22,673 nt of DNA from Bacteroidales bacterium (GTDB lineage: Bacteria; Bacteroidota; Bacteroidia; Bacteroidales; F082). Below are positions 13,816 through 22,673 of the stretch, piece after piece (position 1 is the stretch's first letter; each line of letters opens with the position of its first letter). A program made the translations under genes and the position numbers. Location: positions 1-22,673 of the forward strand of contig JAEEII010000100.1 of assembly GCA_016281295.1 (NCBI GenBank). The letters are read 5' to 3'. The notes under the pieces were generated by a model that made no database searches, was not told the origin of the DNA, and was given only the letters and a program-made list of their open reading frames with translations.

Positions 13816-16800
13816 TTAATTTTCGATTTGTATAACATCTACTGTATCGCCTAAATAAACAAGGAAGGCTTCTATGTTTTTTTTCTCCATTTTCTGCAAG
13901 ATGGTGATATAATGCTGTAGTTGCTCGTGATGTTTCTCAGAGGGTTTTCCGGTTTTGTAGTCCAAAAGGATGATTTTATCGGGCAGTTCCGCATAGCGGT
14001 CGGGACGTTGGATGCCGAACTCATTGGATAGCAGCTCGCATTCATTTTTGACCTTGGCTTGTTGGCTGAAGGCTTCTTGTAGCGCGGGATGATGAATCAT
14101 TTGGGTGAACATGTTTCTAAGCATGTTTGATGTCGCCTCGTCAATAAAGCCATTGTCGAGATATGGGGTCAGTACTTTGTCAAGGTCTGCTTCACAGGTG
14201 ATTTCTGAAAGGATTTTGTGGACAAATTTGCCCCATTCCAGTGGCTCAAAACGGTCCACTCCATTCATCCAGAACATACTTGGGTTGGAGTCGATGGAGA
14301 TTCGTTCGAGCCAGTCGGTGGCAGATGACTCGTTGTAAAAGGAGGTGGTGCTTTGTTTGTTCTGGTCTTTTTTCTCTGTCACCTTAGGCTTTTCGGGATT
14401 ACCGATGCGGTAGATGATAGGCCATTCTTCCTCGTTTTGATTTTCCTGAAGTTCCAATTGGAACTCGAGATCCTTCTTTTGTAAGAAGGCGTTGATTGGA
14501 CTGTTGTTGAGGGTTTCCATCTTTTCTGTGAGGATATAAAGCCGTTGCACGGGACGAGTAAAAGCCACATAATTGAGATTCATGTTGTCCAGACGGGTTT
14601 TATCTGCCTCATCTTGTTTTTTTTGTGCCACTTGTGATGACCATAAACTTCTTTTTTCACTGAAGTTGAACTGTACCTTTTCGACATTAGGAATAGGCTC
14701 GAATCCCAATTCCTCTGCGGTAAACCACAGGGGGGCAGATTTGGTGTCATCGATGTTATCGCAAACAAATGGGTAGATGACCACGGGGAACTCTAAACCT
14801 TTGGATTTGTGAATCGTCATGATGCTGACTGCATCAGTTTCACTCGTGAGGATGGATAGTTTTTCCTCTTTTTTCCACCAGTACTCAAGGAAGAGCTCGA
14901 TACCATATTTGTCAGCCGATTGCCATTGGAAGACAATGTCTAATAGAAAGTTGAGGAACGAGTCACCTAAGGTGTTGAAGCCGTAGGTGCGGGCTATAGC
15001 GGAACAGAGGTCATAAAGACTATAGGAGTTAGATAGCAAATCTTGGAGGCATCCAGGTTGCAGAGACATCATCTCTTCCAAGCTGGTTTGTCCTTCCGCA
15101 ATGCTGTTGACGGTGTTGAACAGGTCGCTTACATCTCCGTTGAAGCTTGTGTCATGAGTTCTTTTCCAATAATATAATACATTGGAAATCACAGGAGTGC
15201 TTTCTGGGTGGATGAGGTAATTCAGGGTGTTGACAATCAATTGTACTTTGTTGGATGATTTTAACAAGATGGACTCAGGGGAGATGACCGCGATGCCTTT
15301 CTCGTGAAGGAAGTTCGCAACCAACGAGCCGTAATCGTTTTTTCTGACGAGTACGGCAATGTCTCCTTTCGTAAATCCTTGTTCAAGTGCTTTTGTCACC
15401 AGCTCGTAAATGCGAGCAAGCATAGCTTCCTCAGGCTTTTCCTTGGGATCAAACAATTCCACTTCAACCAAACCTTCTTCCTGCTGCTTTGTTTTTTGTT
15501 TTATTTTTATTTCTTTATGAAGCGTCTCGTCGTTGTCAAAGTATATTTTCTTACATTTTTCTGACAAAAATTCCTTGCTGCTGAATTCAAAAAAAGTGTT
15601 GTTGAATTGCACGATGTTACTGAATGAGCGGAAGTTGCAGTCCAACTCGTTGAATTGGAAGCTGTTGATCAAGTTCTGCTCGAATTGGTCGAAAAAAGGA
15701 CTGTCGGCAGGTTTGGCATAAATACGTGGAAGACTGGCGATTTGCCCGACTTCACCATTGCGCCATCGGTAAATGGATTGTTTGCCGTCACCTACAATCA
15801 TGTTGAGATGTCGGTTGGCTAAATTGTTGTCGATCAGCGGAATGATATTTTGCCATTGCAGCACTGAGGTGTCCTGGAATTCGTCGATGAAGATATGGTG
15901 GAAATGCTCTCCCATCCGCTCATAGATGAAAGGTACTGAGAAGTCGCCCAGGATCTCGTTAATTCGTTTGTTGAATTCCGAGATGTGAACCACCATCTCT
16001 TCGCCGATATAGGCTTCTATCTCTGATTTTATCTTGGAACGTAGCACATATAAGCTGAGATAATCAAGCTGGTAAATGTTGAAAAGATAGTTGCCGATTT
16101 TTTGATAGTATGTTCTCAAAAATGGCATGCATTGGGTTTGGAATTCGGGATCCAGCGCAGCATGTTTCTTGTCGCTATACCATTGATAATCCCCGTTGAG
16201 AAGGGATAGTTGAGTTTTGGTGAGTGGATCGTATTTGTTCTCCTTGACTTTGCTGACCAGCATCAAGATGGGACTCTTCGATTTGTTTTTAAAATCGTTG
16301 GTTGTTAGTCCGTTGTTGTTCATAAAGGTGTCGAAATCAGCTGCTGATTCTTGACACCATTTTTCAAAATCATTGATTTTCTTGTTGATGGAAGCGAGAG
16401 TCGCTTTGTACTGTTTCTCGGTTTCAAAGTGGTTCTGCTCATTTTTTTGATAGGCTTCTTCCTCAAAGAGTTTTTTGATGAAGGCATGGATGTTAATCTC
16501 CACTTTAGGTCTTTTGCCGTTGTCAAACATGGTCTCGCTGTAGTCCTCCATAATCTTGGTTAAGAATGGATTGGAACTCCCTAGTTGTTCTCCGAGTCGT
16601 TCGGTGATGGCGTCGGCCACTTCATCTTCATCGATGCTAACACTGAACTGGTTCGGCAAGTTCAGGTCTTTGGCGAATGAACGAGCTACTTTTTGAAAGA
16701 AAGCATCGATTGTGCTAATGCAGAAATTGCTATAATCATGGATTATTTTATAAAACAATTTTTTTGCATTGGATTTTAGAGCATCTCGGTCAATTTGGAG

Positions 16801-17061
16801 GAGATCAATCAGATCTTTTTCCATGCTTCCTGGCTCTTTTTCCAGGTCGCTGTTGATGATGGTATTCAGATGATCGAGAATTTTCTCTTTCATCTCGTTG
16901 GCTGCTTTATTGGTAAAAGTTATGGCCAGGATATGGTTGTATTGTGAGGTGGCAGCTTCGCTTTGGAGACAAAGCGCGAGATATTCTTTGACGATGGTAT
17001 ATGTTTTTCCAGAACCGGCAGAGGCCTGATATACCTTAAATGGTTTAGTTAGAGGATTCAT
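13816..17061 (-). CDS. UvrD-type helicase with C-terminal PD-(D/E)XK nuclease (AddA/RecB-like)
   Basis: The 1081-residue protein carries superfamily 1 helicase motifs: Walker A ASAGSGKT (13-20), ITFTNKAANEM (47-57), DEFQDTS (393-399), VGDGKQSIYRWR (423-434), CNFRSFSNI, MTIHKSKGLEFPVV and NYVAFTRPVQRLYIL. The C-terminus has the RecB-family nuclease pattern: GKFVHKIL, an FGIQRPDRYAEL stretch, ILLDYKTG (Asp1034, Lys1036) and QLQHY. This domain order matches AddA/RecB, which unwinds and trims double-strand breaks for recombination. Bacteroidota AddA-like proteins usually work with an AddB-like partner, which is not adjacent here. The gene start overlaps the tamB stop by 17 bp, implying coupling to tamB with no obvious functional link. 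Confidence 0.92.
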   Translation of the reverse strand: MNPLTKPFKVYQASAGSGKTYTIVKEYLALCLQSEAATSQYNHILAITFTNKAANEMKEKILDHLNTIINSDLEKEPGSMEKDLIDLLQIDRDALKSNAKKLFYKIIHDYSNFCISTIDAFFQKVARSFAKDLNLPNQFSVSIDEDEVADAITERLGEQLGSSNPFLTKIMEDYSETMFDNGKRPKVEINIHAFIKKLFEEEAYQKNEQNHFETEKQYKATLASINKKINDFEKWCQESAADFDTFMNNNGLTTNDFKNKSKSPILMLVSKVKENKYDPLTKTQLSLLNGDYQWYSDKKHAALDPEFQTQCMPFLRTYYQKIGNYLFNIYQLDYLSLYVLRSKIKSEIEAYIGEEMVVHISEFNKRINEILGDFSVPFIYERMGEHFHHIFIDEFQDTSVLQWQNIIPLIDNNLANRHLNMIVGDGKQSIYRWRNGEVGQIASLPRIYAKPADSPFFDQFEQNLINSFQFNELDCNFRSFSNIVQFNNTFFEFSSKEFLSEKCKKIYFDNDETLHKEIKIKQKTKQQEEGLVEVELFDPKEKPEEAMLARIYELVTKALEQGFTKGDIAVLVRKNDYGSLVANFLHEKGIAVISPESILLKSSNKVQLIVNTLNYLIHPESTPVISNVLYYWKRTHDTSFNGDVSDLFNTVNSIAEGQTSLEEMMSLQPGCLQDLLSNSYSLYDLCSAIARTYGFNTLGDSFLNFLLDIVFQWQSADKYGIELFLEYWWKKEEKLSILTSETDAVSIMTIHKSKGLEFPVVIYPFVCDNIDDTKSAPLWFTAEELGFEPIPNVEKVQFNFSEKRSLWSSQVAQKKQDEADKTRLDNMNLNYVAFTRPVQRLYILTEKMETLNNSPINAFLQKKDLEFQLELQENQNEEEWPIIYRIGNPEKPKVTEKKDQNKQSTTSFYNESSATDWLERISIDSNPSMFWMNGVDRFEPLEWGKFVHKILSEITCEADLDKVLTPYLDNGFIDEATSNMLRNMFTQMIHHPALQEAFSQQAKVKNECELLSNEFGIQRPDRYAELPDKIILLDYKTGKPSEKHHEQLQHYITILQKMEKKNIEAFLVYLGDTVDVIQIEN

Positions 17062-20000
17062 TGGTTATGTTTTGGTTAGGTTCGTTTTTGCCGGAGAATG
17101 ATCGGTTGGGAGGAACAATATTTTTTTGTTTCTTGAAAAAGTCTTTGAAGCGGTCGAAGTTTTTGCTATAGGAAAGGCCGATGCCTTGTGTGAAAGGTGC
17201 CATTTTATAATAGGTGTATTGATAATAGATGCTGTTGTAGTTGGATCGGTTGAAGACCTGTGCACTCAATCGTCCGTCTTTGGTGATTTTGTAGTCTAAG
17301 TTGAAATCACCCACAATGTTGGTGTTGTTTGCAGCGTAGGTATTGGCAGGGATGATGACACCGAAGTTGGTTTCGATGGTGAGACGGTCGTCAAAGAGTT
17401 GTGTTTTCAACGCTACGGTCATCTCTTCATTGCTTATGTTGGATCCGGGTTTGTAATTGAAGTTGATATCGACACCTGTGTTGATCTTCGAGACCCAGTC
17501 GTTTAGCTGGCTTGAGATCAGGCCTCCATAACTATCCATGGAGCCTCCGAAATTGAAGGAGTTGAAGGCGAGCAGGTAGATGGTCTGAGTGAACATGACG
17601 GATTGGTTGGTGGTGTCAATGACGCTGAACACGGCTTGTTGCATGTCTTCAGTGGCATTGGGTAATCGAAGGCTGAAAGAGATGTCGGGGTTCATGAGTT
17701 TGTTCTTCAGGTGAACCAGGCATTCTACCTTGATATTGCTCGAGCTCATGTTGGTGGTGTCAACCAGGCCTAAGGTGCCGACAGAGGCTTTGGTTTGATA
17801 TACGCCGGTGGCGTTGATGGTTCCGTTCACGGGATCACCAGTCCATGAAATGGTGCTTCCTGGCTCAAGGGTAAAATTCCTTTTTATCAGATCTTGGATG
17901 TTGAGTGAGAGGCTGCCGTCGGTGATCATGTAATCGCCGATGAGTGACATGTTAGTGGAGGAGACCCCTAATTTGATGTTCCCTTCTCCTCGCGCCTCCA
18001 TGTTACCGATGTTGTTGGGCAATGCGATTTTGATTTGGGCATTGTTGTTGACACCGAGATCCAAACCGATACGGAAGCTTGTGGCCTCTTTGGATGTGGT
18101 CTTATTGGTGATTTCTTCTTGGTCTTCCGTTTCTTGTTCCGCCCTGTTGACAAAGGTGATGAAGTCGTGTTTCTTGACGTTGTTTTTACCGCCTAATGGG
18201 ATGGTCATCACGGTGCCCTTGTTGGTTCTTGCCCTGATTTTCAAATCCAGGTCATTCACTGGGCCTTTGACTTCCACGACACCTGTGGCGATGGCGTCTC
18301 CATAGAACGACGAGTTGTTGACCGCGGTGGTTGACATGGCAAGAAATTCAGTAGGGAACATCTTGAGGTCTAAGTAAAAGTCTTTCAGATGGTCATGGGA
18401 GATTTGCCCGACGACTAAGGCGGAGTTACCCAATGTGTCGGTTAACGACAGGTCTGTCAGTGATATCAGGCTGTCGTTGATGCTGATGGTGGGACTGAAT
18501 GTATAATAGGTGTTTAAGAAGTTGACTTTGCAACCTCCGTCTTTGACTTTTATGGTGCCATCAATCGTTGGTTTTTTGAGGGATCCTTTGACGGCTACGG
18601 TTCCTTTGCCGAAGCCTTGCATCCGTTCTATGGCGTTGCCTAAAAACGGGGATAATATCCCGAGGTTGAGGCTGTCCAGCTTCAGCTTGAAGTCGAGTTG
18701 CTCGTCTTTTTTATTTGGATAGAACGCTCCTGAGAGATCGATGGCGGAGCGTTGTTGGTGCTGCAAGATGACATTCATGTTGATGGCTTCCTTTTCGTTG
18801 TCCCAAGCACTGTAGATTGTGGCATCGCCAAAAATCTGGTTATTCAAACCCAGCTGGTTGATGTTGATGTTGGCCAGAAGCGTTGGGTCGGTCTTGATGT
18901 TACTGACTTTGGCTTCTCCGAACAGTGCCCCTTCAATTTGAAGACCTGTGCTTTCCATCAGGAAGTTGAGGTTGGATAGGTTGAAATGCTGGAATGAAGC
19001 CAGCAAGGTGTCCTCAACGGTATTGGGCATGTCACCATCCACGATGAGTCGCTGCTGTCCGCAAAACAGTTCCACGTTGGAGAAATGGATGCGGCTGCTG
19101 TCAAACTCCAGAAGATTAGAGGGATTGATATTCCAAAGGCTATCGTTGATTATGATATCAGCTTTGTTGATGTTAAAACGCCCTCCGCTGGGTTGAGGGA
19201 CCAAGGAAGTTTGTATGGTAGCCTTGTTATGGTCAGTCAGGGTCTTATCATCCCAAAGGATATCCGCCAAAATGCTGTCGTTTCTCAAATTGGTTACCAA
19301 AGCGAAATCTTCCAATCCAAGAGATGATTGACCAGTCTCAGTGCTGTCGCGCAAGATAATCTGGTCGATATGTAACCTGCCATTGGATCTTCGTGGCGAG
19401 CTGAGGTTGCGGTATTCGATATTGTTGATTTTTATGCCGTTGTATTTCAGATATTTTGACCGTAAAGTCAGGTTGAGCGAATGGGAGCGAGAGGTAAAGG
19501 TGCCGTTGAGATAAGTGTTTTTGGCCAGAGAGAGGTCGGGCATAAACAGCTGGGTGATGGGTTTGGCGTCCTTGATAGTCATCTGGACGATGAAATCTTG
19601 GTTGGAGGATTTCCCGCTGTTTTCAAAGGCCTCAAGTTCTTCTGCCCATTGGGGGATGGTGACATAATGATTCACATATTGTTTAAAGGCGGTGGCCAAG
19701 GTGGCAAAATCCATCTTGCCTGCCATCTCAAACTCCAGGAAGTCGCAATCAAGGTTGATTTTCTTTTGCATCAGATGGTCGTTGACAATGGAGCCGTCAA
19801 AGGCGTCGAGCAACAATGCCCCGTTTTTGTTTTGGAATTCCAATCCTCTGATTTTCAATGTACCTTCAGCTTTGTTGAAGTCGTTGATATTGCTCATGTC
19901 GGCAGTGATGGTGGCTTTTAACGAGGCTTCGGGGTCGTCATTGATGAGCTTGAGTTTGTAAAGGTCTGCATTCAGGATGTCCGCGCTGAAGTTGCCTCCC

Positions 20001-21517
20001 AGGGCTTTGGGATCCCTGAAGTCAAAGTTTCCTTTGAAGTCAAGTGCGAGTTCATCATCATCGATGCTGATTTTGCCGTTAAACTGGTTTTGGTACAGGT
20101 TTCCGTTCATGGAGATCTCGTCGATGCTATTTCCTAAGAGGTAAGCGTTGTGTGCGTTGCCGTCGATGTCGAGGTCCACGTCTCCTTTTTTGGTCAGGCG
20201 GGCGATGACGTTAGCGTCCAAATCAATACTCCCAATGGTTTTGGAGGCATTCGCCAGCTTGCCTACATCGAGGTGTTCCGCTTGGATATGGCCTTCTATG
20301 ACATCGTTTTTTTGTTGGTTGCGGTGTTTGTTGATATCCAAATTGACGTTGCCAATTTCGGAGGTCACATAGAGGTCGGCCATGAATTTTTCTGTGGATC
20401 CCGCTACCTTTCCTTTTATGGTGCCGCTGCCCAAAGAAGCCAACATGGCGGGTAACGGGATGGTTTTTGATGCGCCGGGGATGCGGAAATTGGCGAGGTC
20501 ATTGTATGAATACTCTAATGTCTTGAAGTTGATGGCGTGTTGACCGTTGAAAATGTCAAGAGGTTGTAATGCAAGGTCTCCCTGGAATCGGGTTTGTTTT
20601 CCGATCATAAACTTCAACTTGCTGAGTTTAAAGTCTTTGATGGGTCCTCTCATCTCAGTCTCTATCTTGATACGGTTAGGCATGTCGTACAAGGCATTGG
20701 AAAAAGGTCCAAGGTCGCTGAGCATCACCTCCGTGCGCGTGATTTTAGAGTCAAAATATACCGAGTCAACGAAACTGCTCATGGCCTGGTAGCCTGGATA
20801 GAGCAAATGCAGGTCGAGAAACAGGTTGCTGTTGTCAGTCTGTATTTGCAGGCGGTCCAGCAGGATGCCCGAAGAAGAGACGATGGCATTTGATTGGAGA
20901 TGGTGAAGGGCAAAGCCACTCTGCTCAAATGCGGATAACTGATTGATTTTTGCCGTGATGGAATCGCCGATGATGACGATGCCTTCCATGTCTAACAAGA
21001 TGCTGTCAACCTTGATGTTGGAATAGTCCATCAAATGATTCGCAGTTTTTTCCGGGTCGTCCTTGTTTTGGTTCCAATAACGAAACGCAAGGTCTTCAAA
21101 GTTGATTTTGTTGATTTTTATTTTGATGACTGTGTTGCTTTCCTTCTCTTTGTCGGAGGAAAACACATCCAGCAGATGCTGCAAATTCATTTTTTCCTCG
21201 CCCTCGTAGGTGATCAAATTGGCTTGGGTGTGTCTCAAATCAATCATATCGATGTTGATGTCGCCATGGATGATGTCTTCCATGATAGGACGGACACGTA
21301 ACTTCTCAGCGTTGATTAAATCGTTGTTTTTCAAGTCTTTGACGGAGAATTGATCAATGTGGACGGTGAAGTCAGGCGAGATGTAGAGCCTGCCAATTTT
21401 CACGTCCATGCCCGTCTTTGAAGAAAGATAACCACCGGCGATTCTGATTGTAAACTTCTGAATAATAGGGTCTTGTATGGCAATGAAGATGCTCATGATG
21501 AACGATATGAACACCAT
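17045..21517 (-). CDS. tamB: Translocation/assembly module TamB (DUF490) family protein
   Basis: The product is at least 1490 residues long: an N-terminal membrane anchor (VFISFIMSIFIAIQD), then beta-rich repeats typical of AsmA/TamB-type lipid-transfer proteins (VKIGRLYISPDFTVHIDQFS, IKIETEMRGPIKDFKLSKLK, GFGKGTVAVKGSLKKPTIDG). The DUF490 C-terminus contains GSLSLNIQDLIKRNFTLEPG, LSFNFGGSMDS-like segments, LDYKITKDGRLSAQVFNRSN and the final MAPFTQGIGLSYSKNFD. Such proteins span the periplasm and serve outer-membrane protein assembly and phospholipid traffic. ATG 21517 is the first normal start, but the frame stays open upstream with a better anchor (IIKKKIIHSILVLIMVF) and a GGAGG site, so an ATT start at 21559 is possible (see findings). 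It overlaps the helicase gene by 17 bp and diverges from tsaD. Confidence 0.92.
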   Translation of the reverse strand: MVFISFIMSIFIAIQDPIIQKFTIRIAGGYLSSKTGMDVKIGRLYISPDFTVHIDQFSVKDLKNNDLINAEKLRVRPIMEDIIHGDINIDMIDLRHTQANLITYEGEEKMNLQHLLDVFSSDKEKESNTVIKIKINKINFEDLAFRYWNQNKDDPEKTANHLMDYSNIKVDSILLDMEGIVIIGDSITAKINQLSAFEQSGFALHHLQSNAIVSSSGILLDRLQIQTDNSNLFLDLHLLYPGYQAMSSFVDSVYFDSKITRTEVMLSDLGPFSNALYDMPNRIKIETEMRGPIKDFKLSKLKFMIGKQTRFQGDLALQPLDIFNGQHAINFKTLEYSYNDLANFRIPGASKTIPLPAMLASLGSGTIKGKVAGSTEKFMADLYVTSEIGNVNLDINKHRNQQKNDVIEGHIQAEHLDVGKLANASKTIGSIDLDANVIARLTKKGDVDLDIDGNAHNAYLLGNSIDEISMNGNLYQNQFNGKISIDDDELALDFKGNFDFRDPKALGGNFSADILNADLYKLKLINDDPEASLKATITADMSNINDFNKAEGTLKIRGLEFQNKNGALLLDAFDGSIVNDHLMQKKINLDCDFLEFEMAGKMDFATLATAFKQYVNHYVTIPQWAEELEAFENSGKSSNQDFIVQMTIKDAKPITQLFMPDLSLAKNTYLNGTFTSRSHSLNLTLRSKYLKYNGIKINNIEYRNLSSPRRSNGRLHIDQIILRDSTETGQSSLGLEDFALVTNLRNDSILADILWDDKTLTDHNKATIQTSLVPQPSGGRFNINKADIIINDSLWNINPSNLLEFDSSRIHFSNVELFCGQQRLIVDGDMPNTVEDTLLASFQHFNLSNLNFLMESTGLQIEGALFGEAKVSNIKTDPTLLANININQLGLNNQIFGDATIYSAWDNEKEAINMNVILQHQQRSAIDLSGAFYPNKKDEQLDFKLKLDSLNLGILSPFLGNAIERMQGFGKGTVAVKGSLKKPTIDGTIKVKDGGCKVNFLNTYYTFSPTISINDSLISLTDLSLTDTLGNSALVVGQISHDHLKDFYLDLKMFPTEFLAMSTTAVNNSSFYGDAIATGVVEVKGPVNDLDLKIRARTNKGTVMTIPLGGKNNVKKHDFITFVNRAEQETEDQEEITNKTTSKEATSFRIGLDLGVNNNAQIKIALPNNIGNMEARGEGNIKLGVSSTNMSLIGDYMITDGSLSLNIQDLIKRNFTLEPGSTISWTGDPVNGTINATGVYQTKASVGTLGLVDTTNMSSSNIKVECLVHLKNKLMNPDISFSLRLPNATEDMQQAVFSVIDTTNQSVMFTQTIYLLAFNSFNFGGSMDSYGGLISSQLNDWVSKINTGVDINFNYKPGSNISNEEMTVALKTQLFDDRLTIETNFGVIIPANTYAANNTNIVGDFNLDYKITKDGRLSAQVFNRSNYNSIYYQYTYYKMAPFTQGIGLSYSKNFDRFKDFFKKQKNIVPPNRSFSGKNEPNQNITNESSN

Positions 21518-21555
21518 TATCAGTACAAGGATGCTATGGATAATCTTTTTTTTAA

Positions 21556-21563
21556 TAATTTTG
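21556..21563 (+). promoter_or_regulatory. Probable -7 box of the tsaD promoter
   Basis: TAATTTTG at 21556-21563 matches TAnnTTTG and would start transcription near 21570, 13 nt before the tsaD ATG. A -33 TTG at the usual distance is not visible, so support is limited. The box overlaps the possible extended 5' end of tamB on the other strand. Confidence 0.4.
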
Positions 21564-21582
21564 AGCCTCCAAATTTCAGTTC

Positions 21583-22608
21583 ATGAACGAATATATTTTA
21601 GGTATCGAATCCTCGTGCGACGACACCTCTGCCGCAGTGCTTCAAGGCACCCGTGTCCTCTCAAATGTCATTGCCAGCCAGAAGGTTCACGAGAAATATG
21701 GCGGGGTGGTTCCCGAATTAGCCTCTCGCGCCCATCAGCAAAATATCATTCCCGTCATCGACACGGCTTTAAAGGATGCAAATATAGAAAAAAAACAATT
21801 ATCTGCAATCGCTTTTACACGTGGACCGGGACTTTTAGGTTCACTTTTAGTGGGAACCTCGTTCGCAAAGGCTTTTGCGCAGACGCTTGATATTCCCATG
21901 GTGGAGATTGACCACATGAATGCCCACATTCTGGTGCATTTTGCCACCGACGCAACTCACACGGAGGTGCCCGACTTCCCGTTCTTGTGTTTGACGGTTT
22001 CGGGTGGCCATACCCAGATTGTGGTGGTGAAGGATTATTTCGACATGGAAGTCATCGGCAAAACCATCGACGACGCAGCAGGGGAGGCTTTCGACAAAAC
22101 AGCTAAAATCTTGGGATTACCTTACCCGGGAGGTCCTGTCATCGACAAACTGGCCAAGATAGGTAACCCTAAGGCATTCAACTTTGCAAAACCTCAGATT
22201 CCAGGGTTGGATTATAGTTTCAGTGGTTTGAAAACCAGTATTTTATATACAGTCCGTGATCAGCTGAAAATCAATCCGAACTTCATTGAAGAAAACAAAG
22301 AGGATCTTTGTGCCTCGGTTCAAAGTACCATCATCGAAATCTTGATGGGTAAGTTAATCAAAGCCAGTAAACAAACAGGGATTAAAACCGTGGCCATCGC
22401 GGGTGGTGTGAGTGCTAATAGCGGCTTGCATGACGCCATGCTCGCCGCCGGAGAGAAATACCATTGGAGGGTGTTCATCCCTCGTCTCAGCTATTCCACC
22501 GATAACGCGGCCATGGTGGCAGTGGCGGGCTATTTTAAATTCTTGAAAGGTGAATTCGCGTCACAGGATTTGACTCCTTATGCGAGACAGAGCCTTGTGG
22601 GGAATTGA
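21583..22608 (+). CDS. tsaD: tRNA N6-adenosine threonylcarbamoyltransferase TsaD
   Basis: The 341-residue protein is a full-length TsaD (Gcp/YgjD/Kae1). It begins with the family hallmark ILGIESSCDDTSAAV and continues with GGVVPELASRAHQQNI, FTRGPGLLGSLLVG, the metal-binding HMNAH (His111, His115), LTVSGGHTQIVVV, DDAAGEAFDKTAKILGLPYP, IAGGVSANSGL and a C-terminal STDNAAMVA containing the last metal ligand. With TsaB, TsaC and TsaE it transfers threonylcarbamoyl to A37 of tRNAs that read ANN codons. None of those partners is in the window. It is divergent from tamB, with 65 bp between the annotated starts, and is followed after 24 bp by the next plus-strand gene. Confidence 0.97.
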   Translation: MNEYILGIESSCDDTSAAVLQGTRVLSNVIASQKVHEKYGGVVPELASRAHQQNIIPVIDTALKDANIEKKQLSAIAFTRGPGLLGSLLVGTSFAKAFAQTLDIPMVEIDHMNAHILVHFATDATHTEVPDFPFLCLTVSGGHTQIVVVKDYFDMEVIGKTIDDAAGEAFDKTAKILGLPYPGGPVIDKLAKIGNPKAFNFAKPQIPGLDYSFSGLKTSILYTVRDQLKINPNFIEENKEDLCASVQSTIIEILMGKLIKASKQTGIKTVAIAGGVSANSGLHDAMLAAGEKYHWRVFIPRLSYSTDNAAMVAVAGYFKFLKGEFASQDLTPYARQSLVGN

Positions 22609-22632
22609 TAGTATTAAGAATAGAGCAATAAA

Positions 22633-22673
22633 ATGGAATGGAATCAATTATTATCTACGCATAGGTACGCGTC
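22633..22673 (+). CDS. dgt: Start of a probable deoxyguanosinetriphosphate triphosphohydrolase (partial)
   Basis: Only 13 complete codons are inside the window (MEWNQLLSTHRYA), running off the right edge. The opening M-E-W-x-Q-L-L-S-x-x-R resembles the N-terminus of bacterial dGTP triphosphohydrolases, which cleave dGTP to deoxyguanosine and triphosphate. The start lies 24 bp after tsaD on the same strand, with AGCAATAAA upstream and no clear Shine-Dalgarno. The call rests on very little sequence, so the gene is probable but the product is tentative. Confidence 0.45.
   Translation, partial: MEWNQLLSTHRYA

Overview
The window looks like chromosome of a Bacteroidota bacterium, probably of the order Bacteroidales. 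The evidence is a type IX secretion (T9SS) C-terminal sorting domain, several SPII lipoprotein signals, TAnnTTTG-type -7 promoter boxes, very A-rich leaders and a typical Bacteroidales gene set (BtuG-like propeller, TamB, exported Tricorn-like protease). Nothing in it looks like phage, a transposon, CRISPR, tRNA or rRNA.

Layout. (1) Bases 1-2788, plus strand: the 3' end of a surface/corrinoid-type uptake operon, made of the tail of a T9SS-sorted surface protein, a BtuG-like beta-propeller lipoprotein, a 52-residue CWC-type cysteine-rich protein and a BtuF-like ABC substrate-binding lipoprotein. (2) Bases 2874-8632, plus strand: the most interesting part, one apparent seven-gene operon. It starts from a Bacteroidota promoter and a surface-type lipoprotein. 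Next comes a 283-residue protein with a twin-arginine signal, a lipobox and 56 cysteines mostly spaced CxxxC. Then follow a radical SAM/SPASM maturase, a second protein that keeps the seven-cysteine SPASM pattern but has no radical SAM CxxxCxxC motif, an 89-residue accessory protein, TatA and TatC. I read this as the CXXX-repeat peptide modification system, in which a cysteine repeat protein is radically modified in the cytoplasm and exported folded by a Tat translocase encoded in the same operon. (3) Bases 8633-8852: an intergenic strip with a promoter box directly before a 16-bp-stem hairpin, either a small RNA or a bidirectional terminator.

(4) Bases 8853-9376, minus strand: an overlapping pair, a 59-residue unknown protein and a small retropepsin-like aspartic protease, with its own promoter. 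(5) Bases 9521-10317, minus strand: a FlK-like hotdog thioesterase and an OsmC-family protein, coupled by a TGATG overlap. (6) Bases 10350-10409: a perfect 18-bp inverted repeat. (7) Bases 10418-21517 (perhaps 21559), minus strand: tamB, an AddA/RecB-like helicase-nuclease and an exported Tricorn-like protease in a tight series. (8) Bases 21583-22608, plus strand: tsaD, divergent from tamB, then the first 13 codons of a probable dgt gene.

All family assignments come from motif recognition by eye; no database search was run.
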